Part shown: piece by piece, positions 19,421-28,421 of the stretch | Position numbering within the stretch: position 1 is the stretch's first letter | Layout of the letters: each line of letters starts with the position of its first letter | Position numbers and translations under genes: made by a program | Assembly: GCA_947372865.1 (NCBI GenBank) | Contig: CANBVJ010000010.1 | Coordinates: 1-64,000 of the forward strand | Length of the DNA: 64,000 nucleotides | Source: Comamonadaceae bacterium | GTDB taxonomy: Bacteria > Pseudomonadota > Gammaproteobacteria > Burkholderiales > Burkholderiaceae_C | Direction: 5' to 3' | Notes under the pieces: generated by a model | The model's database searches: none | Seen by the model: only the letters and a program-made list of their open reading frames with translations | Told to the model about the DNA's origin: nothing

Positions 19421-20089
19421 CTAACTTAGAAGCGCGCGCAGCGGGCTCAAAAGCAGGTCAATCACGTCGTAGCTCAGGCCCATGAGCGGCAGCATCCAGA
19501 AGGTGTTGATCACCTTGGTCAAGACCAGCGCCATCACAATAAAAAAGCCCCAGGGCTCAATGCGCGACACCGCCATGGCCAAGCGCCAGGGCAGCAGCCC
19601 CACCAGAATGCGCCCGCCGTCCAGCGGGGGAATGGGAAACAGGTTGAACACAAACATCACCACATTGACCAGCACGCCACCTTGGCACATCTTTACCAAA
19701 AACGGCTCGTCAATGCCTGCGCCGCGCAGCAGGTAGAGCACCACGCCCCACAGCAGCGCTTGCGCAAAATTGGCGCCCGGCCCGGCCAGCGCCACCCAGA
19801 CCATGTCGCGCTTGGGATTGCGCAGGCGGCCAAAGTTGACCGGCACCGGCTTGGCGTAACCAAACAAAAACGCGCCCGAGGTGGCAAAGTACAAGACCAG
19901 TGGTAGCACGATGGTGCCCATGGGGTCGATGTGCTTCATGGGGTTGAGCGACACGCGCCCCAGCGCCCAGGCGGTGTTGTCGCCAAAGTGGCGCGCCGCG
20001 TAGCCGTGCGCCGCTTCGTGCAAGGTGATAGAAAAAATCACCGGGATCGCGTACAGGGCGACGGTTTGGATGAGTTGGGCAATGTCCAC
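19421..20089 (-). CDS. Site-2 protease family (M50) membrane metalloprotease
   Basis: 222 residues, hydrophobic throughout. The zinc motif HEAAH (His24, Glu25, His28) lies in the first membrane segment and the third ligand Asp157 lies in FPIPPLDGGR, exactly the site-2 protease pattern. No PDZ domain is present, so this is the minimal form. The substrate is unknown. The gene is between trpS and yciO on the same strand with short gaps (46 and 33 bp). Confidence 0.9.
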   Translation of the reverse strand: MDIAQLIQTVALYAIPVIFSITLHEAAHGYAARHFGDNTAWALGRVSLNPMKHIDPMGTIVLPLVLYFATSGAFLFGYAKPVPVNFGRLRNPKRDMVWVALAGPGANFAQALLWGVVLYLLRGAGIDEPFLVKMCQGGVLVNVVMFVFNLFPIPPLDGGRILVGLLPWRLAMAVSRIEPWGFFIVMALVLTKVINTFWMLPLMGLSYDVIDLLLSPLRALLS

Positions 20090-20122
20090 GGGGGCGTTCT
20101 GCTTTGGGGTTGAAGGGCGGGG

Positions 20123-20746
20123 TTAAAGCCCCAGGCGCGCCAGGCTGCCGCGCCCTTGGCGGATCACCTCGACCTCGCCACTTGTCAGGTCCACCACGGT
20201 GGTGGGCTCCAGCGGGCAGGCGCCGGCGTCGATCACGCCTGCGAGTTGATGCTCGAAGCGCTCGCGTATGTCTTGCGCGTCGTTGAGCGCATCGGTCTCG
20301 CCCGGTGGGATGAGGGTGGTGGCCAAGAGCGGCGCGCCGAGCAAAGCGAGCAGGTCTTGCAGTGTTTTGTGCTCGGGCACACGCAGGCCGATGGTTTTGC
20401 GCGAGGGGTGACTCAGGCGGCGGGGCACTTCCTTGCTGGCCTCCAGAATAAAAGTGTACGGCCCTGGCGTGGCCGCCTTAACCAGCCGAAACTGCCAGTT
20501 GTCCACCCGCGCGTAATTGGCCAGCTCGCTCAGGTCGCGGCACAGCAGCGTGAGGTGGTGCTTGTCGTCCACCCCGCGAATACGGCGCAGGCTGTCGGCG
20601 GCGGCTTTGTCGTCCAACTGGCACACCAGCGCGTAGCTCGAATCGGTGGGCACCGCCAGCACGCCGCCTTTTTCCAGCAGCGCCACCGCTTGCTTGAGCA
20701 GGCGCGGATGCGGGTTCTCGGGGTGAACTTCAAAAAACTGTGCCAT
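20123..20746 (-). CDS. yciO: YciO-type Sua5/YrdC-domain protein
   Basis: 207 residues that follow E. coli YciO from end to end: QFFEVHPENPHPRLLKQAV, VPTDSSYALVCQL, CRDLSELANYARVDN, TPGPYTFILEASKEVPRRL, KTIGLRVPEHKTLQDLL and PTTVVDLTSGEVEVIRQGRG. YrdC/Sua5 proteins make threonylcarbamoyl-adenylate for the t6A modification; YciO is a paralogue whose role in t6A is weak or disputed. It is followed upstream, 15 bp away, by the PHP phosphatase gene; yciO also neighbours that gene in E. coli. Confidence 0.9.
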   Translation of the reverse strand: MAQFFEVHPENPHPRLLKQAVALLEKGGVLAVPTDSSYALVCQLDDKAAADSLRRIRGVDDKHHLTLLCRDLSELANYARVDNWQFRLVKAATPGPYTFILEASKEVPRRLSHPSRKTIGLRVPEHKTLQDLLALLGAPLLATTLIPPGETDALNDAQDIRERFEHQLAGVIDAGACPLEPTTVVDLTSGEVEVIRQGRGSLARLGL

Positions 20747-20761
20747 CGTGTGCCTTGCCGT

Positions 20762-21616
20762 TTACTGCACGCGAGAGGCCAGCAGCTCCCACACCGGCGT
20801 AACTGCGCCCGGCAGGTAGGGCAGGGTGCCGAGTTCGGTATGGCTTTCCAGCGGGCTGTGAAAGTCGCTGCCGCGCGATGCCGCAAGGCCGTAGTCCTTG
20901 GCAGCGGCGGCGTACGTGACGTATTCGGCCGTCGTGTGGCTGCCGGTGACCACTTCTACACCCTGGCCGCCGTGGCCCTTGAATTCGGTAAAGAAGGCAA
21001 ATTCCTCATTGGCGGTGAATTTGTAGCGCGCCGGGTGGGCGATCACGGCCATGCCGCCTGCGCCGGTAATCCAGCCCACGGCGTCTTTGAGCGTGGCCCA
21101 GCGGTGTTCCACGTAGCCGGGCTTGCCTTCGGTGAGGTATTTGCGAAAAACTTCATTGGTCTCTTTGCACACGCCAGTTTCCACCAAATGGCGGGCAAAG
21201 TGGGTGCGCGAGATCAGGTCCGGGTTGCCTGCGTATTGCAGCGCGCCCTCAAACGCGTCTTTGATGCCCACGCGCGCCAAGTCGGCGGCCATGTCTTTCG
21301 CGCGCTGGCTGCGTCCGCCGCGGGTTTGCTTCAAGCCCTCGGTCAGCGCGGGGTTGGTGGGGTCAAAACCCAGGCCCACGATGTGCACGGTCTGGTGCAA
21401 AAAGGTGACCGAGATTTCTACGCCTGAGAGGTAGCGCATGCCGCAAGCCTTGGCGGCGGCGGCGGCGCGTGCTTGGCCGCCGATTTCGTCGTGGTCGGTC
21501 AGGGCCCAGAGTTCAACGCCGTTGGCGCTGGCGCGTTCGGCAAGGGCTTCGGGAGTGAGGGTTCCGTCAGAGACCACAGAGTGGCAATGCAGATCAGCGT
21601 TGAGTATGGTGGTCAC
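20762..21616 (-). CDS. PHP-domain phosphoesterase (RnmM/YciV-type, 3',5'-nucleoside bisphosphate phosphatase or 5'-3' exonuclease)
   Basis: 284 residues. The metal-binding PHP motifs are clear: ADLHCHSVVSDGTLTP near the N-terminus, LTDHDEIGG, GVEISV, VIAHPARY and SRGSDFHSP. E. coli YciV/RnmM (formerly TrpH) processes RNA 5' ends, and the Chromobacterium homologue hydrolyses 3',5'-nucleoside bisphosphates; which activity dominates cannot be told here. Pairing with yciO (15 bp) supports the RnmM assignment. Confidence 0.87.
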   Translation of the reverse strand: MTTILNADLHCHSVVSDGTLTPEALAERASANGVELWALTDHDEIGGQARAAAAAKACGMRYLSGVEISVTFLHQTVHIVGLGFDPTNPALTEGLKQTRGGRSQRAKDMAADLARVGIKDAFEGALQYAGNPDLISRTHFARHLVETGVCKETNEVFRKYLTEGKPGYVEHRWATLKDAVGWITGAGGMAVIAHPARYKFTANEEFAFFTEFKGHGGQGVEVVTGSHTTAEYVTYAAAAKDYGLAASRGSDFHSPLESHTELGTLPYLPGAVTPVWELLASRVQ

Positions 21617-21666
21617 CGGCCCATTTTAGGCCTTGGGGCGCTGCGTGGCGGCCAGGGCGCCCGGCC

Positions 21667-22356
21667 TCAAAAGTCTGCCGGGCAATCCCAGTGCAAGGGG
21701 GCGCCACTGCCGGGGTGCGCCAGCCCGAGTGCGCAGGCGTGCAACAAGAGGCGCGGCGCCAGGGCCTGCACGCCGGGCGGCGCATACAAGGCGTCGCCCA
21801 GAATCGGGTGGCCCAGCGCCTGCAAGTGCACGCGCAACTGGTGGCTGCGCCCGGTGAGGGGCTCGAGTTCCAGTCGGCTGGTGTGGCTTTGTGCGTCGTG
21901 CGCCACGCAGCGCCAGCGCGTCTGGCTGGCCTGGCCTTGCGCGTGGATGGTGCGCAGCGGGCGGCGTGGCCAGTCCACCAAAATCGGCAAATCAATGCAT
22001 TGCCAGGTGGCGTCCACCGGTAGCACCCCGGCCACCACCGCCACATAGCGCTTGTGCACCAGGCGTCTCTCAAAGGCGCTGCCCAGGGCGCGCTGGGCGT
22101 TCACGCCGCGCGCCATCACCAGCAAGCCCGAAGTCGCCATGTCCAGTCGGTGCACCACCAGCGCGTCAGCAAACAGGGTTTGTACGCGGCTGCTCAGGCA
22201 GTCTTGCTTGTCCTCGCCCCTGCCCGGCACCGACAACAGGCCCGAGGGCTTGTTGAGCACCAAGAGCGCATCGTCCTGATAAATGATCGCAATGCCAGGG
22301 GGTACTGCGGTGTCGGGATGCGGGAGGGGCGCCAAGGATGACGGCTGCTGCGTCAT
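21667..22356 (-). CDS. rluA: RluA-family pseudouridine synthase
   Basis: 229 residues from ATG 22356, which overlaps the upstream cytochrome stop by one base (TGATG). The catalytic Asp is in VHRLDMATSGLLVMA, and KRYVAVVAG and LTGRSHQLRVHLQALGHPILGD are the other family motifs. Length and motif spelling fit the short dual-specificity RluA (23S rRNA and tRNA) better than the longer RluC/RluD, which carry an S4 domain. The open frame extends ~300 bp further upstream but that part has no conserved sequence. Confidence 0.87.
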   Translation of the reverse strand: MTQQPSSLAPLPHPDTAVPPGIAIIYQDDALLVLNKPSGLLSVPGRGEDKQDCLSSRVQTLFADALVVHRLDMATSGLLVMARGVNAQRALGSAFERRLVHKRYVAVVAGVLPVDATWQCIDLPILVDWPRRPLRTIHAQGQASQTRWRCVAHDAQSHTSRLELEPLTGRSHQLRVHLQALGHPILGDALYAPPGVQALAPRLLLHACALGLAHPGSGAPLHWDCPADF

Positions 22357-23792
22357 CAGTGCGCGGCCTGCACGCGGCGGATCTGCTGCACCTGCAGCTC
22401 GCTGACACCCGTGGCATGGTTGCCCCAGGACGTGCGCACGTGCGTGAGCACGGCGGCCACCTCGGCATCGCTCAGGGTGAGCAAATACGGCGGCATGCCA
22501 AAGGGACGCGGGTTGCGCGCGGTGGCCGGGGCAAAACCGCCGTACAGCACGCTGAGCACCGCGTTGTTGGGCTTGTCCATCAACACGGCGCGGTTGGCTG
22601 CCAGGGCTGGATAGGCGCCGTTCTGGCCTTTGCCGTCTTTGCCGTGGCAGTCGGCGCATTGGTCTTCGTAGAGTTTGGCGGCGCGCGGGTCCGGGCTGGT
22701 CTGCGCCGCTTCGGCGGGCGCGGGGGCTTTGGTGGTCAGCGCTACCGATTGCAGATAAGCGGCGATGGCCTTGGCGTCGGCGTCACGCAGGTGCTGGGTG
22801 CCGTGCAACACGATCTCGCCCATGGGGCCGCTGGCAAACCCCTGGTTGGCGGTATCACCTTGCAACAACGCCACGGTGTGCGCCGGCGACACCGCACCGG
22901 CCTCATCCGCGCGTTGAAGCGACGGCGCGTACCAAGGCGCGCCGGGCAGCACGCCGCCAGCCAGCGTCTTGCCGCTTTGCAATCCGCCCAAGGGCCCGCG
23001 CGTGCCGTGGCATTCTGTGCAGTGGCCCAGGCCTTGCACCAGATAGGCGCCGCGCGCCAGGGTGGCCTCCGTCGTGCCCGAGGGGGGGGCGTCGGGTGCT
23101 GCAGTCGCGCTGGTCGGCTCGGGCAGTGCGCCGTTCTGCGGCCCAAAGTACAAGGCCCGCCACACCGCCAGCGCCGCCTGCGTGTTGAACGGCCAGGCCA
23201 ATGTGGACGGCGCATTGGCTTGCGCCACGGGCGCTAGCGTCTGCAAATACGCAAACAGCGCGTCGGCGTCGGAGCGGCTCACAAGGGTGTAGCTGGTGTA
23301 CGGAAAAGCGGGCGACAGGCGCCGTCCGTCGCGGCTTTTGCCGTGGTGCAGCGCGCGCCAAAAGTCGTCCGGGGTCCATTGCCCCAGGCCATGGGTCGGG
23401 TCGGGCGTAATGTTGGTGGACATCACCGCGCCAAAGGGCGTGGCAATGGCGCGCCCCCCGGCAAAGGCGGGGCCGCCGGGCGCGGTGTGGCACAGCGCGC
23501 AGTTGCCAATGCGGGCCAGGTACGCGCCTTCTGCGGCCAGTGGGGACGGGTGCGTCGCATTGGCGGAGGCGCTTGGCGTAGCGCGGTAAGCCGAATCGGA
23601 GCGCTCGTGCAGCGCGTCAGCTGCCCAAAACACCCACAGCAGTGCGGCCAGTAGCAGCGCAACGGCGGTCCAAAGCGCCCGGCGCGCCCAAGCGCTTTTC
23701 GGGGATTGCGAAGCCAAAAGCACGGCGGAGTGGTCGCCCGCCAGTGGCGGTGGCGCAGATGCGCTGGGCAAGGTTTTGTCCAAATCGCTCAT
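22356..23792 (-). CDS. Membrane-anchored triheme c-type cytochrome
   Basis: 478 residues. One membrane helix near residues 38-58 anchors a periplasmic part with three haem sites: CALCH (98-102), CTECH (258-262) and CADCH (379-383). The domain between sites 1 and 2 (FPYTSYTLVSRSDADALFAYLQTL) resembles the cytochrome subunit of membrane-bound alcohol/gluconate-type dehydrogenases. No dehydrogenase gene is adjacent, so the electron donor is unknown. Start and stop overlap both neighbours (ATGA with the diheme cytochrome, TGATG with rluA), showing tight coupling. Confidence 0.9.
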   Translation of the reverse strand: MSDLDKTLPSASAPPPLAGDHSAVLLASQSPKSAWARRALWTAVALLLAALLWVFWAADALHERSDSAYRATPSASANATHPSPLAAEGAYLARIGNCALCHTAPGGPAFAGGRAIATPFGAVMSTNITPDPTHGLGQWTPDDFWRALHHGKSRDGRRLSPAFPYTSYTLVSRSDADALFAYLQTLAPVAQANAPSTLAWPFNTQAALAVWRALYFGPQNGALPEPTSATAAPDAPPSGTTEATLARGAYLVQGLGHCTECHGTRGPLGGLQSGKTLAGGVLPGAPWYAPSLQRADEAGAVSPAHTVALLQGDTANQGFASGPMGEIVLHGTQHLRDADAKAIAAYLQSVALTTKAPAPAEAAQTSPDPRAAKLYEDQCADCHGKDGKGQNGAYPALAANRAVLMDKPNNAVLSVLYGGFAPATARNPRPFGMPPYLLTLSDAEVAAVLTHVRTSWGNHATGVSELQVQQIRRVQAAH

Positions 23793-24526
23793 GGCGCGCT
23801 GCCGCAGTCAATGGCAGTGGCACCCGCCGCCAGCGCCGGTTTGCTTGGCGCCGGGTGCGCGTTCTGGGGCACGGTCTGGCTGGCCAGCCAGGTGGTTACT
23901 GCGTGGACATCGGCGTCGCTCAGGCGCCTGGCTATTGCGGCCATGCAGTCGGGGGCGTGCGCCTTGCGCTGCCCGGTTTGCCAGCCACCGAGTTGGGCGT
24001 TCAGGTAGTCACGCGGCAGGCCCACCAAGCCCGGTGTGCTGGGTTGCACGCCAGTGAGCGTCGGGCCGTGGCATTGCACGCAGGCGGGTATTTGCAGTGC
24101 CACGTCGCCTTTGCGCGCCAGCGTTTGGCCGCGCGCCAGCAGCGTGGGGTCGGTGCTTTGGGCGCTGGACGCCGGGTAGGGGATTTCAAGCGCCGAAAAA
24201 TAGGCGGCGATCTCGCGCAAATAGGCGTCACTCAGCGGTGCCAGCAGGCCTTCCATCAGCGCGTAGTGGCGCCGTCCGTCCTGAATATTGCGCAACTGGT
24301 TGTACAAATAGCCTGCCGGTTTGCCCGCCAGGCGCGGGTAATAGCCGTCTGGCCCGGACTTGCCTTGCGGGCCGTGGCAGCCAGTGCAGGCCAGCGTACG
24401 CTGGGCCATAGTGTCTTCAAACCCGGCGGCGTGGCCTTTGAAGGCTACTGCGCAAAGCGCCAGCACCAGCAGGCAAGACCATTGGCGCCGCAGATGCCCA
24501 AAATAAAAAACCGTCGAACATTGCAT
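23789..24526 (-). CDS. Diheme c-type cytochrome (cytochrome c4-like), periplasmic
   Basis: 245 residues from ATG 24526. An N-terminal signal peptide (RRQWSCLLVLALCAVAF...HAA) is followed by two cytochrome c domains with CTGCH (47-51) and CVQCH (149-153). The stretches PRLAGKPAGYLYNQLRNIQDG and FSALEIPYP are typical of c4-like proteins. It overlaps the triheme cytochrome by four bases (ATGA), so the two probably form one electron-transfer unit. A longer in-frame start at 24616 would add an unconserved leader that runs into the next gene. Confidence 0.88.
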   Translation of the reverse strand: MQCSTVFYFGHLRRQWSCLLVLALCAVAFKGHAAGFEDTMAQRTLACTGCHGPQGKSGPDGYYPRLAGKPAGYLYNQLRNIQDGRRHYALMEGLLAPLSDAYLREIAAYFSALEIPYPASSAQSTDPTLLARGQTLARKGDVALQIPACVQCHGPTLTGVQPSTPGLVGLPRDYLNAQLGGWQTGQRKAHAPDCMAAIARRLSDADVHAVTTWLASQTVPQNAHPAPSKPALAAGATAIDCGSAP

Positions 24527-24591
24527 AAAGCCGACTTTAACCCCAGTCCCCGAGCAAGGGCGCCTTAGGGGGTAAACGGTGTTGCCGATCG

Positions 24592-26295
24592 TCAGGTCGG
24601 CAGGTGGCCCACCCACACCACGGGGCGGGCGCTGAGCACCCAGGCCTCAAACTGGTCGGCGTAGGCCGCGTCGATTTTGTTGCGTTTGACCTTGAAGGTC
24701 GGTGTCACAAAACCGTTTTCCGGCGTCCAAAGGTCGGTAACCACGGCCAGGCAGTCCAGGCGTTCATGGTGTTCTAGGCGCGCGTTCACGTTTTGCAGGT
24801 GTTGTTCCAGCGAGTGCGTCATCTCCAGCCTAAGGGCTGCGTCTTGGCTGCGCTGGGCGGCCTCTTGCGACAACATCACCACCGCCAGCGGCTGCGCCAG
24901 GTTGGCGCCAGTCACCGCGCAGGCCTCAATGTCGGGGTGGGTGATCAGCAGGTCTTCAATGGGCGCGGGCGCCACGTACTTGCCCTTGCTGGTTTTGAAA
25001 ATGTCCTTGACCCGGCCGGTAATGGTGAGCTGGCCTTGGGCGTCGCAGCGGCCCTTGTCGCCGGTGCGCAGCCAGCCGTCGGCGGTCAGGGTTTGCGCGG
25101 TTTGCTCCGGGCTTTTGAAGTAGCCCAGCATCAGCGCCGGGCAGCGCATTTGTATTTCGCCGGTCTCGGGGTCAATGCGGCTTTCTACGCCCTCGTAGGG
25201 CAGGCCGACCGAACCCACGCCTTTGTCGCCGGGCAGGGTGGAATGCGAGACGCCGCAGTTTTCGGTCATGCCGTAGACCTCGATCAAGTCCAGACCCAGA
25301 CCCCTGAAAAAGGCCAGTACATCGGCCGGCATGGGTGCGGCGCCCCCGGCAGCCAGTTTGCATTGGTCCAGCCCCAGGCCAGACAGAATCTTGCGCCGCA
25401 CCAGCGCGCCCAAGAGCGGAATCGACAGCAGCAGCTTGAGCCGCCGCTCCGGCATCTTCTCAAACACGCCTTGGCGAAACTTGACCCACAGGCGCGGCAC
25501 CGAGAAAAAGATGGTGGGGCGCGCCCGCTGCAAATCGGCCAAAAAGGTGTCCAGGCTTTCGGCAAAAAACACCTGGCCGCCAAATCGCAGCGAGGCCTGT
25601 TCCACCAGCATGCGCTCGGCCACGTGCGCCAGCGGCAGGTAAGAAATAAAGCGGTCGCCGGCATGGATGGGAATGCGCTGCGTGGCGCTGGCCAGGCCCC
25701 AGGCCATGGCGCCAAAGGTTTGCACCACGCCCTTGGGTTTGCCGGTGGTGCCCGAGGTGTAAATGATGGTGCATACGGCGCCAGCGTCGGTGGTCGGAGC
25801 GCCTTTCAGGGGCGCGTGTTGGCGCAGCAGTTCGTCCCACTGCAGCCCGGCCACGCCGGCGGGCGACAGCGGCATGGCTACGAGCCTCACCTCGGCGGGC
25901 ACGCTGCGCAGGCTGCTGCTGTCGTCCATCTTGCCCACAAAGCAGGCGCGCGATTCGCTGTGCTCCAGGATGTAGGCCAGCGCCTCGCCGTTGAAGGTGG
26001 GGTAAATCGGCACCGACACGTGGCCGGCCATCAGAATGGCCAGGTCGGCCAGCACCCAGTGCGCGCTGTTTTTGCCCAAAATGGCCACGCGGCTGCCCGC
26101 AGGCCAGCCCTGGGCCTGCATCCACGCGGCCATGCGGCGCACCTGGTCGGCGGCTTGCGCCCAAGAGATGTCTTGCACCGCGCCTTGGCCCAGCGGCTGG
26201 GTGAGGTAAATCTTGTCAGGTGTGGTCTGCGCCCAGTGGCACAGGCGCTGCACCGGAAAGTTGGCGGGGTCCGCCGTGATGTGCTGATGGGCCAT
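24592..26295 (-). CDS. Long-chain acyl-CoA synthetase (AMP-binding)
   Basis: 567 residues from ATG 26295, which has a good ribosome site (GGAGGA nine bases ahead). Adenylate-forming motifs: YTSGTTGKPKGVV, EVYGMTENCG, DGWLRTGDKGR and GRVKDIFKTSKGKYVAP. The FACS-type segments (SYLPLAHVAERMLVEQ) indicate long-chain fatty acids. It activates fatty acids to CoA thioesters for lipid synthesis or beta-oxidation at the inner face of the membrane. It precedes the diheme cytochrome gene by 65 bp on the same strand; a functional link is not evident. Confidence 0.9.
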   Translation of the reverse strand: MAHQHITADPANFPVQRLCHWAQTTPDKIYLTQPLGQGAVQDISWAQAADQVRRMAAWMQAQGWPAGSRVAILGKNSAHWVLADLAILMAGHVSVPIYPTFNGEALAYILEHSESRACFVGKMDDSSSLRSVPAEVRLVAMPLSPAGVAGLQWDELLRQHAPLKGAPTTDAGAVCTIIYTSGTTGKPKGVVQTFGAMAWGLASATQRIPIHAGDRFISYLPLAHVAERMLVEQASLRFGGQVFFAESLDTFLADLQRARPTIFFSVPRLWVKFRQGVFEKMPERRLKLLLSIPLLGALVRRKILSGLGLDQCKLAAGGAAPMPADVLAFFRGLGLDLIEVYGMTENCGVSHSTLPGDKGVGSVGLPYEGVESRIDPETGEIQMRCPALMLGYFKSPEQTAQTLTADGWLRTGDKGRCDAQGQLTITGRVKDIFKTSKGKYVAPAPIEDLLITHPDIEACAVTGANLAQPLAVVMLSQEAAQRSQDAALRLEMTHSLEQHLQNVNARLEHHERLDCLAVVTDLWTPENGFVTPTFKVKRNKIDAAYADQFEAWVLSARPVVWVGHLPT

Positions 26296-26505
26296 GGTGT
26301 CTTTGTCCTCCAACGTTGTCCGCATTCTGGGCTGGCAGGCGCCGCGCGCGCAAGGGGGGAATCACCCTAGGTTGCGCAAGAGGCAGCGCGGGCGATGGCC
26401 TTTTGTGCCCAGCAGCGTGCGCGGCGGGCGCAGCGCCGCCGCTTGGGCGATGCTGCGACAATCGCCCTTCGCAATTTTGCAACTCCAGGTTTTTCGCCCT
26501 TATTC

Positions 26506-27033
26506 ATGTCCAGTACTTCTGTTTTTCCAGTGCGCCCCGCCGTTTTGCGCGACGCGCGCGCCATTGCCGAACTCCACAACGCCACCGTCCAGGACGCCTA
26601 CCGCGGCCTTTTGGGCGACGTGACCGTCCCCGTCATGGCGCTGGACAAGCGCCAGGCCTATTGGCGCGAAGCCATTGAATACGCCGAGCCCCAGGTGCAC
26701 GTGGCCTTGCTGGGCGAACGCATCGTGGGTTTTGTCGGCTTTGACCGCAGCCGCGACGAAGGCACCAAACAAACCATGGGCGAGATCTGGTCGATTTATG
26801 TGGACGCCGACTTTGTGGGCCTGGGCGTGGGCTTGTCTTTGTGGGACGCGGCGCGCGAAGGTCTGGTCGAAGAAGGCTGCACCGATGTCAGCATCTGGCT
26901 GCCCCTGGCCAATGAGCGCGCCATGCAGTTTTTCACCAACGCCGGCTTCAAACGCGAAATGCCCAGCGCCAAGACGGTGTCTATTGGCGGCGTCAAGATC
27001 GAAGAAATCCGCCTCAAGCGCTCACTGGCCTAA
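26506..27033 (+). CDS. GNAT-family N-acetyltransferase
   Basis: 175 residues from ATG 26506. The GNAT core is visible: VALLGERIVGFVGFDR (beta-4 region), the acetyl-CoA loop around IYVDADFVGLGVGLSLWDAAREG and a C-terminal NERAMQFFTNAGFKRE. The substrate cannot be deduced. It is a lone plus-strand gene between two minus-strand genes. An upstream in-frame start exists at 26395, but its residues are not conserved-looking. Confidence 0.85.
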   Translation: MSSTSVFPVRPAVLRDARAIAELHNATVQDAYRGLLGDVTVPVMALDKRQAYWREAIEYAEPQVHVALLGERIVGFVGFDRSRDEGTKQTMGEIWSIYVDADFVGLGVGLSLWDAAREGLVEEGCTDVSIWLPLANERAMQFFTNAGFKREMPSAKTVSIGGVKIEEIRLKRSLA

Positions 27034-27068
27034 AGGGCTGCGCCTGGGCTTTCAGCCTCAGGCGTGGC

Positions 27069-28187
27069 TCAGAGCTTTTTGACCACCACGCTGCCAATCG
27101 AATAACCCGCGCCAAACGAGCAAATCACACCCACCTGGCCGGCTTCAATATCGGCCTTGTGGCGGTGAAACGCGATGATGGAGCCGGCAGACGCGGTATT
27201 GGCAAACTCGTCCAGAATCACCGGCGCTTCTTCGCGCGTGGCGTCGCGCCCCAGCAGTTTGCGGCTGATGAACTGGTTCATGGACAGGTTGGCCTGGTGC
27301 AGCCAAAAGCGCCGCACGTCCGCCGGGGTGTAGCCCAGCGACTTCAGGTGCCCCGCAATATGGTCCGCCGCCATGGGGCAGACTTCCTTGAACACTTTGC
27401 GCCCCTCTTGGCGAAACAGCTGGTCACGCTCATCTGGGTCGCGGTCTTCGGCGCGGGACATAAAGCCCTGGTTGTTGCGGATATTGTTGGAAAACGTGCT
27501 CAAGAGCCGCGTGCCCAAAATCTCAAATGCGCCAGGGGGTGCCAAGTCGAGCCGCTCCACCAAAATTGCGGTGCAAACGTCGCCAAAAATAAAGTGGCAA
27601 TCGCGGTCTTTCCAGGCCAAGTGCGCCGAGGTGATTTCGGGGTTGACCACCAAAATCGCGCGCGCTTGGCCGGTGCGCACCGCGTTGACCGCCAGCTCCA
27701 GCGCAAACGTGGCCGAGGAACACGCCACATTCATGTCAAACGCGTAGCCGTTGATGCCCAGCGCGGTCTGGATTTCCACGCCCATGGCGGGGTAGGGGCG
27801 CTGCATATTGGCGGCCGCGCAAATCAGGCCGTCCACGTCGGCAGCGGTTTTGCCCGCAGCGTCCAGCGCAGCCTGGCAAGCGTGCACGCCAATCTCGGCC
27901 ATCATGGAAATTTCGGTGTCCGGGCGGGGCGCAAAGCGCGGGCGCATGCGGGTCGGGTCAAGCACGCCGGCCTTGTCCATCACGTAGCGGCGTTGGATGC
28001 CCGAGGCTTTTTCGATGAATTCGACGTTGGAATCGGTCAGCGCCGTGTGGCTGCCAGCGGCGATCTCGTCAGCGTAGCGGGTGTTTTCCAGGGCGGCAAA
28101 CTGGTTGTAGGCCTCGACCAACTCAGCGTTGGTAATCGTCTCGGGCGGTGTAAACAGGCCGGTACTGCTAATGGCGACACGGTGCAT
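27069..28187 (-). CDS. Beta-ketoacyl-ACP synthase III (FabH-like)
   Basis: 372 residues from ATG 28187. The thiolase-fold triad is intact: Cys156 in FDMNVACSSATF, His in FWLHQANLSMNQFI and Asn in DEFANTASAGSII. It is ~50 residues longer than FabH, with an insert after residue 30, as in a FabH-like subfamily of gamma- and betaproteobacteria. It could condense acyl-CoA or acyl-ACP with malonyl-ACP to start fatty acid synthesis, or serve a related Claisen condensation. No adjacent fatty-acid genes are present to decide. Confidence 0.88.
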   Translation of the reverse strand: MHRVAISSTGLFTPPETITNAELVEAYNQFAALENTRYADEIAAGSHTALTDSNVEFIEKASGIQRRYVMDKAGVLDPTRMRPRFAPRPDTEISMMAEIGVHACQAALDAAGKTAADVDGLICAAANMQRPYPAMGVEIQTALGINGYAFDMNVACSSATFALELAVNAVRTGQARAILVVNPEITSAHLAWKDRDCHFIFGDVCTAILVERLDLAPPGAFEILGTRLLSTFSNNIRNNQGFMSRAEDRDPDERDQLFRQEGRKVFKEVCPMAADHIAGHLKSLGYTPADVRRFWLHQANLSMNQFISRKLLGRDATREEAPVILDEFANTASAGSIIAFHRHKADIEAGQVGVICSFGAGYSIGSVVVKKL

Positions 28188-28295
28188 GGCAGAAGTCTCT
28201 TCGTTTTGATAAGTGGATCGCATTATCCACGCCGTCCCTGTCCGCAGGCTCGGGCGCGTGGCGCTTGCGGCATCCATTGAGTTATTTAATTTTGG

Positions 28296-28337
28296 TAAAT
28301 TCGGTAAAAATTATGCAAATAAATTAATAAATTCGGT
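28296..28337. promoter_or_regulatory. AT-rich divergent promoter region with repeated TAAATTCGGT
   Basis: The decamer TAAATTCGGT occurs at 28296-28305 and 28328-28337, exactly 32 bp (three helical turns) apart, in the AT-rich gap between the FabH-like and diguanylate cyclase genes. This could be a pair of regulator sites; no matching regulator is identified. Confidence 0.35.
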
Positions 28338-28421
28338 TGAGTATGGCTGGCGCGCGGCAAAATCGCGGCCCAGGGCGACGCAAACCACGTCCACTTGTTT
28401 CTGTCCACGAGCCTGTCTGCA

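Noticed and set aside
24793-26370. 525-codon plus-strand frame opposite the acyl-CoA synthetase
   Set aside because: Antisense shadow with no recognisable domain.
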